Below are positions 1-6,998 of a stretch of DNA of 64,000 bases, piece by piece. Both the position numbers and the translations under genes were made by a program. The notes beneath the pieces were generated by a model, which saw nothing but the letters and a program-made list of their open reading frames with translations, had not been told where the DNA came from and did not search any database. Every line of letters begins with the position of its first letter. The stretch's first letter is position 1. This DNA comes from JBBQLG01 sp964251665 (GTDB lineage Bacteria; Bacteroidota; Bacteroidia; Cytophagales; Spirosomataceae), in contig CAXUKO010000023.1 of the NCBI GenBank assembly GCA_964251665.1, positions 22,180 through 86,179 on the forward strand. The letters run 5' to 3'.

Positions 1-411
1 CGTCAGCGCATCGACGCCGTGAATCTGGTACAGGTCGATGTGGTCGGTCTGTAACCGCTTCAAGCTGGCCTCTACCTGCTGCATGATGTGTAGCCGACTC
101 AAACCCAGTTCATTTTTACCTTCGCCCATTTTGCCCCGTACTTTGGTGGCAATCACCAGGCTGTCGCGCGATAGACCGAGGTCACGGATACCCTGCCCCA
201 GCAGTTCCTCCGACTGACCGAACGAGTACACGTTAGCGGTATCAATAAAATTAATGCCGTGATCAACGGCTGTCTTCAGAATATCATTCACGGCATCCTG
301 CTGTAGTTTGCCGATGTTCCCCCAGATGCCGCCCGTACCGCCAAAGGTCATGGTACCGAGGCATAGTTCGGAGACAAATACACCCGTGTTTCCTAAAAGA
401 TTGTACTGCAT
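1..411 (-). CDS. Aldo/keto reductase, N-terminal part (runs off window start)
   Basis: This minus-strand frame is open from an ATG at 409-411 to the window edge and gives 137 residues of an NADPH-dependent aldo/keto reductase. Visible family features are the early SELCLGTMTFGG strand and turn, the DTANVYSFGQSEELLG segment that carries the catalytic Asp and Tyr, the catalytic Lys in IATKVRG, and the catalytic His in YQIHGVD. The fold is a cytosolic TIM barrel that reduces aldehydes or ketones; the substrate cannot be read from sequence. It is divergent from the monooxygenase at 606, with about 195 bp between them that holds both promoters but no clear consensus that I could pick out. Confidence 0.93.
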   Translation of the reverse strand, partial: MQYNLLGNTGVFVSELCLGTMTFGGTGGIWGNIGKLQQDAVNDILKTAVDHGINFIDTANVYSFGQSEELLGQGIRDLGLSRDSLVIATKVRGKMGEGKNELGLSRLHIMQQVEASLKRLQTDHIDLYQIHGVDALT

Positions 412-605
412 GATGTAACGAAGAAATGAATTGAGAATGCCCCGTCCAACTGAACCGGGCTTATGCGGGGTAACACGGTTGGCAGCCGAACAAAGTTCCG
501 GCTCATGGTGCTTTTCTACCCAGTTCGCTCCCAACAACAGGCGTCTGAATTTTAATTAACTTTCGTTACTCATTCGGCAGTAGGCCGGTAAAAGCTGGTT
601 ATCGT

Positions 606-2165
606 ATGAAATCAATCATCATGGATGTAGCGATTATTGGAGCCGGTTTTGCCGGATTGGGGGCGGCCATCCGGTTGCGAAAAGCCGGGTACGCATCCTT
701 TGTTATCTTCGAGCGGGCGGCTGAAGTTGGCGGTACCTGGCGCGACAATACCTACCCCGGCTGTGCCTGCGATGTGCCGTCGCATCTGTATTCGTTCTCT
801 TTTGAGCCAAACACGCACTGGTCACGGACGTTCTCGAAACAGCCCGAAATTCTGAATTACCTCAAACAATGCGTGAAAACCTACGGCCTGTGGGAGTACA
901 TTCGCTACAATACCGAAATTATACGGACCGAATTTATCGAATCGGTAGGGTGCTGGCGACTCACCGACCGCGCCGGCAATGAAGTAACGGCCCGCGTGGT
1001 CATTGCCGCCACCGGCCCACTCAATCGCCCCAGCATTCCAAAACTGCCGGGTATCGAGTCATTTACCGGCAAGGCATTTCACTCGGCGCAGTGGGATCAT
1101 TCATTTGACCCGAATGGGAAGCGCATAGCTGTGATTGGCACAGGAGCCAGCGCGATTCAGATTGTGCCCGAACTGGCGAAAACAGCCGGGCATTTGTCTG
1201 TTTACCAACGCACCGCACCCTATGTGGTACCCCGGCAGGATAAGGCTATTTCACCCGTCGTTCAGCAAGCGTTTCGGGCGGTTCCTGCCCTGCGGCAGCT
1301 GCACCGGGCGTGGCTCTACTGGATCAGAGAACTGACCGGATTAGCGTTTCTGGGAAACAAGCTACTGGGTCAGATCAGCACGAAACTGGCAAAAGCTCAC
1401 TTAGACGCCAGTATTACCGATCCGGAACTTCGCCGAAAAGCAACGCCTAACTATCGGATAGGCTGCAAACGGGTACTGGTTTCTGACGATTATTACCCCA
1501 CCCTGACCCGCCCAAATGTCGAACTGATTACAGACGGGATCGAGCGTATTACGCCAACGGGAATTGTAACTAAAGACGGTACTGAGCGGCCCGTCGACGC
1601 GATTATTTACAGCACTGGCTTTGTGGCGGCCGACATCATCTCCGATCTGAACATCATTGGGCGGAACGGCGTCAACCTGTTCGAGAGCTGGCTAACGACC
1701 GGGGCGCAGGCTTACAAAGGCATCACGGTATCGGGCTTTCCGAACCTGCTTTTTCTGGTCGGGCCGAACACCGGTCTGGGGCATAACTCGATTATTCACA
1801 TGATCGAATCCCAGATGAATTACGCAATGGGCTACTTAAACCTGCTGGATACGGTTGTTGCCCCGGCCTTTCTGGACGTGAAACCCGAGGTACAAACCGC
1901 CTATAACGAACAGATTCAGCGGCAGTTGCAGGGAACGGTATGGGCATCCGGTTGTCAGAGTTGGTACCTCAATAAGCAGGGGCGCAACACAACCATCTGG
2001 CCCGCCCTGACTGTCACCTACCGCAATCAGACCCGGCAGATCAACACAGATGATTATGAAGTGGTACGGCACGATGGCAAGCCGGCACAGCGAGTGTCCT
2101 ATGTGGCGTATTCAACCCCGGCAGGACCCGCCAAGGTCAAAGTGCATGTAAATACGCCCCGCTGA
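606..2165 (+). CDS. FAD-dependent Baeyer-Villiger-type monooxygenase
   Basis: A 519-residue class B flavin monooxygenase. The N-terminal Rossmann motif GAGFAGLGAA binds FAD, GGTWRDNTYPGCACDVPSHL is the typical FMO/BVMO block, and FTGKAFHSAQWDHS near residue 160 fits the Baeyer-Villiger fingerprint FxGxxxHxxxW. A second dinucleotide fold, GTGASAIQ, binds NADPH. The family inserts oxygen into ketones to give esters or lactones, or oxidises N and S atoms; the substrate is unknown. The start at 606 gives MKSIIMDVAIIGAG; the ATG five codons later is an equally good start. It stands alone between the reductase and the toxin locus, with the toxin locus convergent to it. Confidence 0.93.
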   Translation: MKSIIMDVAIIGAGFAGLGAAIRLRKAGYASFVIFERAAEVGGTWRDNTYPGCACDVPSHLYSFSFEPNTHWSRTFSKQPEILNYLKQCVKTYGLWEYIRYNTEIIRTEFIESVGCWRLTDRAGNEVTARVVIAATGPLNRPSIPKLPGIESFTGKAFHSAQWDHSFDPNGKRIAVIGTGASAIQIVPELAKTAGHLSVYQRTAPYVVPRQDKAISPVVQQAFRAVPALRQLHRAWLYWIRELTGLAFLGNKLLGQISTKLAKAHLDASITDPELRRKATPNYRIGCKRVLVSDDYYPTLTRPNVELITDGIERITPTGIVTKDGTERPVDAIIYSTGFVAADIISDLNIIGRNGVNLFESWLTTGAQAYKGITVSGFPNLLFLVGPNTGLGHNSIIHMIESQMNYAMGYLNLLDTVVAPAFLDVKPEVQTAYNEQIQRQLQGTVWASGCQSWYLNKQGRNTTIWPALTVTYRNQTRQINTDDYEVVRHDGKPAQRVSYVAYSTPAGPAKVKVHVNTPR

Positions 2166-2264
2166 TGGTGACCAACCGGTGCCGCTGCGGTTACGCATCA
2201 GCTATTGGTATATGCGTTTCAGAATTGATGTTTATTGCACCTCACCTATACCTATGTAGGTCGT

Positions 2265-2831
2265 CTATAAGGGGCCAATCGCCTGAGCCATCAGATCCAT
2301 GTGTACCCTGAGATCTACAATCTGTACATGATCTACCGATTCGCTACCCCCTAAGGCCACCAAGGGAAAGTATCCATAACACTGATCATAAGCCGGTATA
2401 CCTAACTTAGTTTTTAGTTCAGGGAAGTTAGTACAACGTAATTCCTCCCAGATATATAACTCGTCTACAAACAAATGATCAAAGAGAATATATAAATCTG
2501 TACCATCACCGATCACATTATACTGGGCATGGCGGTAATTATAAAAATCAATATTATCATCAGTTCGATAAACGAATAGATCTCCATAAGCATTAATTGC
2601 CCAGGGTGTATACCTTACACCTATACTTTCAATATTCTGATCAACAAACTCTTGAAATAGACTGGGGTCAATTAACCGTAGATAACCGTCCATGAAAATG
2701 CCAAAGCCGTGTGAATCCCACAAGGTAAGGATCGAGTTTGGCAAAATTCCCCTATAGGATTCTATTTGTTCCTGAGAGGGTTTTCGAACGATTTCATAGT
2801 CGGAATACTTTCTAAAAAATGTATCAAACAT
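2265..2831 (-). CDS. Tdi1-like immunity protein (GAD-related/DUF1851)
   Basis: A 188-residue cytosolic protein with no signal peptide. The N-terminus (FRKYSDYEIVRKPSQEQIESYRGILP, interrupted here by a break at about residue 20) and the central LWDSHGFGIFMDGYLRLIDP block followed by a DUF1851-type C-terminal half resemble the GAD-like plus DUF1851 layout of Tdi1, the immunity protein of the Tde1 DNase. This is family recognition by eye. It begins 8 bp after the stop of the Ntox15-like toxin tip at 2839, the toxin-then-immunity order expected for such pairs. The codons are AT-rich compared with flanking chromosome, in line with horizontal gain. The inferred role is to bind and neutralise the adjacent nuclease tip. 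Confidence 0.72.
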   Translation of the reverse strand: MFDTFFRKYSDYEIVRKPSQEQIESYRGILPNSILTLWDSHGFGIFMDGYLRLIDPSLFQEFVDQNIESIGVRYTPWAINAYGDLFVYRTDDNIDFYNYRHAQYNVIGDGTDLYILFDHLFVDELYIWEELRCTNFPELKTKLGIPAYDQCYGYFPLVALGGSESVDHVQIVDLRVHMDLMAQAIGPL

Positions 2832-2838
2832 ACTTTGA

Positions 2839-3657
2839 TCAATGGTCTAGTTCAATGTTCAATTTAGTGGGCTTTCGTTCTTCCGGTGTCATAGTCTTAG
2901 CCTGCTCCCGAATATAATCATCCATGTTTTTAGCTCTCCCTTGTTTTTCCCACTGGCTGCCAATCGACTTGTTAACTCCCGCATCACCCATACCTTCTAT
3001 CTTGTCAGGATGCCCACCAGCAATCTGGTCAGGATTATGCAAGGCATTTGGAGTATCAGCCCAATTATCTGCTGCTTCTTCTATGGCATCTTCGTAAGAT
3101 AACCCTTGGGATTCCAGTTCTTCTGCCTTTTCATTAATTGCTTTCTTACGATCTGCTTGCTGTGCTTTGCTACCCGACCTGCCTTTGGCTTTATAACGAT
3201 CACTGTTTTGCAAGTACTCGTCTACAGTCATATTATTTAATCCATCCTGTTGGCCTTGAATCTGCCGCTCAAATTCAGCTTGGGAATGATTGGGATTTTT
3301 CTCGAAAGGAGGTCGAGTCCGATACTTAGGCAGACGAGACACAACGGCCGGGCGTTTTACGGGTGCCTTCTCCTTGCTCACCGGCTCTTCCACCGCACTA
3401 ACCGGCCGTTCCACACCCACGCTCTGACGCATGTTCACCAGCTTGCGTTGCAGGGGAACCGACGCCTTGTGCAGCAGAATGCCCAGCACCACATCCACTC
3501 CGACTTTGCTCACCGCCTGAGCCAGATAGCGACCTGCTTCCCGATATTTAGCCGGATTGTTCCCCGCGTTAATGGCCGTATCGTAGAAAGCTTTGAACAA
3601 CCGGGCCACTTCCGAAAGCTCCGAGCCCAGCATCCAGCAACTGCCCACCACCAACAC
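2839..3657 (-). CDS. Displaced toxin tip: shared linker domain plus Ntox15/Tde1-like DNase domain
   Basis: A 272-residue frame in two parts. Residues 1-100 are nearly identical to residues 229-328 of the long toxin at 5545-6927 (for example GSCWMLGSELSEVARLFKAF). Residues 101-272 are unrelated to it and resemble the Ntox15 (toxin_43) domain of the Tde1 DNase: a charged helical stretch, then ALHNPDQIAGGHPD around 205-218, whose HNPD fits the HxxD catalytic motif, and a conserved IGSQW. It lacks the long toxin's N-terminal 228 residues, so it probably cannot be delivered by itself. A strong hairpin at 3693-3733 lies just upstream and I see no promoter, so it is probably a silent tip. The start ATG is an internal one made available by the truncation. 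Confidence 0.78.
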   Translation of the reverse strand: MLVVGSCWMLGSELSEVARLFKAFYDTAINAGNNPAKYREAGRYLAQAVSKVGVDVVLGILLHKASVPLQRKLVNMRQSVGVERPVSAVEEPVSKEKAPVKRPAVVSRLPKYRTRPPFEKNPNHSQAEFERQIQGQQDGLNNMTVDEYLQNSDRYKAKGRSGSKAQQADRKKAINEKAEELESQGLSYEDAIEEAADNWADTPNALHNPDQIAGGHPDKIEGMGDAGVNKSIGSQWEKQGRAKNMDDYIREQAKTMTPEERKPTKLNIELDH

Positions 3658-3678
3658 TGCTACTAAGGCATCGGCCGT
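3362..3678. repeat. Direct repeat copy A of the toxin linker segment
   Basis: About 317 bp here match 5951-6267 at a constant offset of 2589 bp with only scattered substitutions (for example a GR versus GH codon change). The match ends abruptly near 3678, where the sequence turns into unrelated DNA, and near 3362, where the toxin tips differ. It is the homologous segment through which the displaced Ntox15 tip could recombine onto the long toxin. Confidence 0.9.
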
Positions 3679-3692
3679 CGGATTACCTGAAT

Positions 3693-3733
3693 ATAAAAAC
3701 GACCGGCTCGTTACAGGAACCGGTCGTTTTTAT
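3693..3733. terminator. Perfect 14-bp hairpin between toxin modules
   Basis: ATAAAAACGACCGG at 3693-3706 pairs exactly with CCGGTCGTTTTTAT at 3720-3733. The A- and T-runs at the arm ends allow termination in both directions. It lies downstream of the broken PoNi gene and just upstream of the displaced Ntox15 tip. Confidence 0.85.
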
Positions 3734-3745
3734 GTACGGGGACAC

Positions 3746-4479
3746 TTACTGGCGGGCATAAGCCACTAAATCTTTCGGGTAATACGGCATATCCCGGTAT
3801 GAACTCTCATCAAGGTCGAGCGCGCATGTCAACCCCACCACCTCCCAGGCCCAGTAGCCAGAGAACGAACTATCTTCTCCCAGTTTATGAATGTCGTAAG
3901 TTGATGTTTTCTTAAGGCAAGTCTGATACCAATTTGACAGAAATTCCCTTATAGCTTTACCATCAGCAGGCTGGGCAGTTACTGCCTTATAAAGGTTGGT
4001 ATACAGTTTGGGAAAATAAAGGCTCTCACTAACCTGACGGGTAGGCTGCCGGGTAGTTATTAAAAGGTCGATAATAGCATCACGTTTACCTTCGGCATCA
4101 ATGTACTGAACAAGTTCATCAAACAGTGGCTGCTCAATAGACAACGTAATTGACCAGGTTAGTAATGCCAAGGCATTCATGTACTCATCTACTTCATTTA
4201 TAAAAAAGATGTTTTTCGCTTTGGGGTGCTGCTTATACATAGTGCACTTAAGCATTCGCGGTACACGGGAAGTAAGTCCTCAACGGGGTACCCCATTGAG
4301 TAGAAACACTCCACTTTTCTGTAATTGTAAGTATACAAATCTTGATAAATACCCTTCAGCCTAAAATTAGGTTCTGGATTTTCGATCTGATAAAGCCGCT
4401 TCGATATCGCTTCATCTATGAAAGAGATATTACCTTCGAAAAAGTTTTTATTCATTAATGGTTCTCGTGCCACTATCAT
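3746..4479 (-). pseudogene. PoNi-like immunity gene (DUF1910-DUF1911) split by a frameshift
   Basis: Two overlapping frames make up one family. Residues from 4479 to 4198 form the N-terminal DUF1910-like part (YQDLYTYNYRKVECFYSMGY), which runs into a stop after ISSTPKRKTSFL. The frame from 4255 to 3746 holds the C-terminal DUF1911-like part, ending SGYWAWEVVGLTCALDLDES followed by YYPKDLVAYARQ. The two halves together have the order and length of PoNi, the immunity partner of PoNe DNases, and they follow the PoNe tip directly. The shift must lie between about 4198 and 4255. A sequencing error or real decay are both possible. If real, this module no longer has a working full-length immunity protein. 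Confidence 0.75.
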
Positions 4480-4506
4480 ACGGTGAATTTTTAAAATTTG
4501 GTTGAG

Positions 4507-4878
4507 TCACCTAATCGTGTTGCCATCCTCATCTAATACTTTGACTGTTATCACACCGTTTTCGTCGACTTGGTGCAATTGCTTTTCAACTTGTCCACGG
4601 TTCATTGCATCACGTATTCTTTCAGCTTCCTGTCGACCAACAGCGCGGTCAAGGCGATTACTACCTCGCACCCAATCATCACTCATCTGCTTACCATCGG
4701 CCGTTTCTCCCAGACGTGAGGACCCATACTTAGCTTCGGTGATAATGTACTCTGGGGGCGGAGTAGGGTTACGCCAAACACCATCAATGCCTGTGCCTCT
4801 GGCTCCGCCTGTCGAAGGAGTCAGCGTTCCTCCATCGTTCAACTTGGTGTACCCTTGATTATGCATGTGTACAACCAC
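4507..4878 (-). CDS. Displaced toxin tip: PoNe-type DNase domain
   Basis: A 123-residue frame that is little more than a nuclease domain. GIDGVWRNPTPPPEYIITEA with the following KYGSSRL gives the D...ExK core of a PD-(D/E)xK nuclease, and GKQMSDDWVRGSNRL follows; this matches the PoNe family of polymorphic DNases. The start is GTG at 4878. Upstream in the same frame are five codons for SCWML, a TAG stop, then LAGSS leading into the tip. SCWML is the same pentapeptide found in the shared linker of the long toxin. It therefore looks like a tip cut off from a longer toxin. The PoNi-like gene starts 27 bp after its stop. Confidence 0.8.
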   Translation of the reverse strand: MVVHMHNQGYTKLNDGGTLTPSTGGARGTGIDGVWRNPTPPPEYIITEAKYGSSRLGETADGKQMSDDWVRGSNRLDRAVGRQEAERIRDAMNRGQVEKQLHQVDENGVITVKVLDEDGNTIR

Positions 4879-4896
4879 ACTACTTCCGGCTAGCTA

Positions 4897-4911
4897 CAGC
4901 ATCCAGCAACT
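4897..4911 (-). repeat. 15-bp scar of the shared toxin linker upstream of the PoNe tip
   Basis: CAGCATCCAGCAACT here is identical to 3628-3642 and 6217-6231 in the two larger copies of the linker and codes SCWML on the minus strand. It is followed in the same frame by a TAG stop and then by the PoNe tip. Confidence 0.75.
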
Positions 4912-4920
4912 ATTAGAATG

Positions 4921-4979
4921 ATTTACAATAAACGAAAAGGGGCCACCTATGAAGTGCCCCCTTTTCGTTTATTGTAAAT
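4921..4979. terminator. 26-bp inverted repeat after the SUKH immunity gene
   Basis: Arms 4921-4946 and 4954-4979 pair over 26 bases with a single mismatch around a 7-nt loop. The stem starts ATTTACAATAAACG and has GGGG/CCCC near the loop. It sits just after the stop of the immunity gene at 4987 and just before the displaced PoNe tip, so it should end transcription of the long toxin operon. Confidence 0.88.
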
Positions 4980-4986
4980 TGATATA

Positions 4987-5439
4987 TTACTCCTTTGGTT
5001 CGTCTTGTAAACCAGCGATAAAATCACTGAGCGAATCTGCTAAGCGGGTTACAGCCCGGTCAGGATCATCGTAATTTTCACTGTCCCAGTAATATATTAC
5101 GCCAAAACTTATTTCAGATTTACTAAAACAAAAGTAATTTCCGCTTGAATCAATTGCAAACGGAACTAAATCTTCTGGCAATACAGCTTCATCAACTTTC
5201 AACTGTTGAATATCTTCTTCAATAGTATGATTACCATATTTTATAGATAGAAACAATTGAACTCCGTAAATGGAATCATTATGTAAAATAAAAAAATTCT
5301 TATCCGGATTACCACCATTATATAGTAAATAATGATCCTTAAAATCAGCCGGAAATTTAAAACCGAACTTGGCTTCAACTGCCTCGATATCAGCAGCACT
5401 AAGAACTTCTTTAGTACGATTGAATGTCGTCGCGCTCAT
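4987..5439 (-). CDS. SUKH (SMI1/KNR4) family immunity protein
   Basis: A 150-residue acidic, cytosolic protein. It opens with a helix and ADIEAVEAKFGFKFPADFKD followed by HYLLYNGG, the typical N-terminal signature of SMI1/KNR4 (SUKH) proteins, and then has FAIDSSGNYFCFS and IYYWDSEN, the later SUKH strands. SUKH proteins are common immunity partners of nuclease toxins including those with WHH tips. It lies 105 bp downstream of the long toxin and before a strong terminator, so the two probably form one operon. The gene is AT-rich like the toxin tip. Confidence 0.88.
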   Translation of the reverse strand: MSATTFNRTKEVLSAADIEAVEAKFGFKFPADFKDHYLLYNGGNPDKNFFILHNDSIYGVQLFLSIKYGNHTIEEDIQQLKVDEAVLPEDLVPFAIDSSGNYFCFSKSEISFGVIYYWDSENYDDPDRAVTRLADSLSDFIAGLQDEPKE

Positions 5440-5544
5440 AATTTAGATTTATTTGATTGGGTAGTAATAACGGTCAGCCAAGGCAATTTTAAAACTTTTT
5501 TCAATATTATAGCTACAATTAATACTTAGTACTATTACCTGCGG

Positions 5545-6927
5545 CTACTTATATTTTACACCATGATATTGTTCATACTGATAAACAGAACCTTTATGAG
5601 GTATAGTGGCTTTATGGGCATTAGTTTCAACAAGTTCCATAGTACTCTCGCCAGTCAATAGATTGAAGTCGTCAACATGATGCCAAGTGTAGCCATCTGG
5701 AGCTTCTGAACCGGCAATACCCGCCTGTTTATTAGCTTCTTTAAAATCTTGATAGCGGGACCCTTTTAGTTTTATCTTAACAACATTTTTCACCCCTGAA
5801 CTTTCAGGATAAAGGTAAGAGCTATCCTTAAAGGTCGGACCACCGTTCTTGGTAGTTTTTATGTTTGTGTACCCTCTTGATGCTGCTCGGCGCCCCATTA
5901 CACCTTCTTCGAGCTCACTGCCCGGCACTTTCTTATCCGTCTCAACTACAGGTGCCTTCTCCTTGCTCACCGGCTCTTCCACCGCGCTAACCGGCCGTTC
6001 CACACTCACGCTCTGACGCATGTTCACCAGCTTGCGTTGCAGGGGAACAGATGCCTTATGCAGTAGAATGCCCAGCACCACATCCACCCCGACTTTGCTC
6101 ACCGCCTGCGCCAGATAGTGACCCGCTTCCCGGTATTTAGCCGGATTATTACCCGCGTTGATGGCCGTATCGTAGAAGGCTTTGAATAACCGTGCGACCT
6201 CCGAAAGCTCTGAGCCCAGCATCCAGCAACTGCCCACCACCAACACTGCTACTAAGGCATCAGCTGCCCAGCCGACCGGCGTCAGCTGCGAGGCTACGTA
6301 GACTGTGCCAAAGGTAGCCATCACAGCCAAAGCCTGAGGGGTAACTAATTCCTCAAAACGGCTACCGATTTCAGCCGGCATGAACTCCTTGCTGGCCAGT
6401 ACGGCCCGCTTGAGCTGCTCCATGTTGTCGATCCCATCGCCGTCCGCACCGGGCATGGTATACCGGCCGTATTTGAAGTAATTGATTTCGGGCAGGTTCG
6501 TGAACGTAGACCAGGATACATGCCTTGATGCAAGGCTTACCTCGGCCATCTGGTGATTGGCGAAGACAAAATAGTCCCGCTGGTTATGGCCCAGTTCGCC
6601 CACTTTCTGAATAACGATCTGCGGAGACAGCGTTACCCGATGCCCTGTTGTTATGGTATGCCAGTAAGCACTGTTAGGATCAGCGGCTGTGTGGATTGGA
6701 CCCCTCGCTGTAGACGCTTGTGTGGGAAAGCGTCCCGGCACTGATCGGGTGGACGAACCAAACCCGGTGCTGACCCGGGTATTATCGGGTCGGGCGGTAA
6801 AGGGAGAAGGCAGGGGCGTTTCGTGAATGTCCAGGGGCAGCTCAATCTGGCGAAGGCCTTTGAGCAGAATCTTCAGACATTTCCGGTTCCCAGTGCCAAA
6901 GCCGTGCGCGTGAATGTAATATTGCAT
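5545..6927 (-). CDS. Polymorphic toxin with C-terminal WHH nuclease tip
   Basis: A 460-residue protein. Residues 1-190 are an unrecognised N-terminal region with no clear signal peptide, no PAAR and no type IX sorting domain. Residues 196-237 are hydrophobic (YVASQLTPVGWAADALVAVL). Residues 229-328 form the linker shared with the displaced tip at 2839-3657. After a low-complexity EEPVSKEKAPV stretch comes the tip (about 345-460): DGYTWHHVDDFNLLTGE, with WHH at 415-417, and a final HKGSVYQYEQYHG, which fit the WHH nuclease of the HNH/Endo VII superfamily. The base use changes at the tip: GC-rich before it and AT-rich within it, as expected when tips are exchanged. It starts 71 bp after the sprA stop. 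The delivery route is unknown. Confidence 0.82.
   Translation of the reverse strand: MQYYIHAHGFGTGNRKCLKILLKGLRQIELPLDIHETPLPSPFTARPDNTRVSTGFGSSTRSVPGRFPTQASTARGPIHTAADPNSAYWHTITTGHRVTLSPQIVIQKVGELGHNQRDYFVFANHQMAEVSLASRHVSWSTFTNLPEINYFKYGRYTMPGADGDGIDNMEQLKRAVLASKEFMPAEIGSRFEELVTPQALAVMATFGTVYVASQLTPVGWAADALVAVLVVGSCWMLGSELSEVARLFKAFYDTAINAGNNPAKYREAGHYLAQAVSKVGVDVVLGILLHKASVPLQRKLVNMRQSVSVERPVSAVEEPVSKEKAPVVETDKKVPGSELEEGVMGRRAASRGYTNIKTTKNGGPTFKDSSYLYPESSGVKNVVKIKLKGSRYQDFKEANKQAGIAGSEAPDGYTWHHVDDFNLLTGESTMELVETNAHKATIPHKGSVYQYEQYHGVKYK
5951..6267. repeat. Direct repeat copy B of the toxin linker segment
   Basis: The parent copy of the segment at 3362-3678, inside the long toxin. It codes the linker just before the exchangeable tip, and the match stops where the toxin's own hydrophobic segment begins. 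Confidence 0.9.
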
Positions 6928-6946
6928 ACCGTTGAGCGTCTGGCTA

Positions 6947-6954
6947 CAAAGCTA
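6947..6954 (-). promoter_or_regulatory. Possible -7 element for the long toxin gene
   Basis: On the minus strand TAGCTTTG fits the bacteroidotal -7 consensus TAnnTTTG and lies about 20 bp before the toxin ATG. No good -33 TTG is found at the usual distance, so this is only a candidate; read-through from sprA is the alternative. Confidence 0.3.
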
Positions 6955-6998
6955 TACAATTACTCCAGTAGAAAAATAGAGCTTTACCCGGATACGGT

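Noticed and set aside
4198..4479. N-terminal half of PoNi as an independent small gene
   Set aside because: Its end after the family break and the matching second half in the next frame show one split gene.
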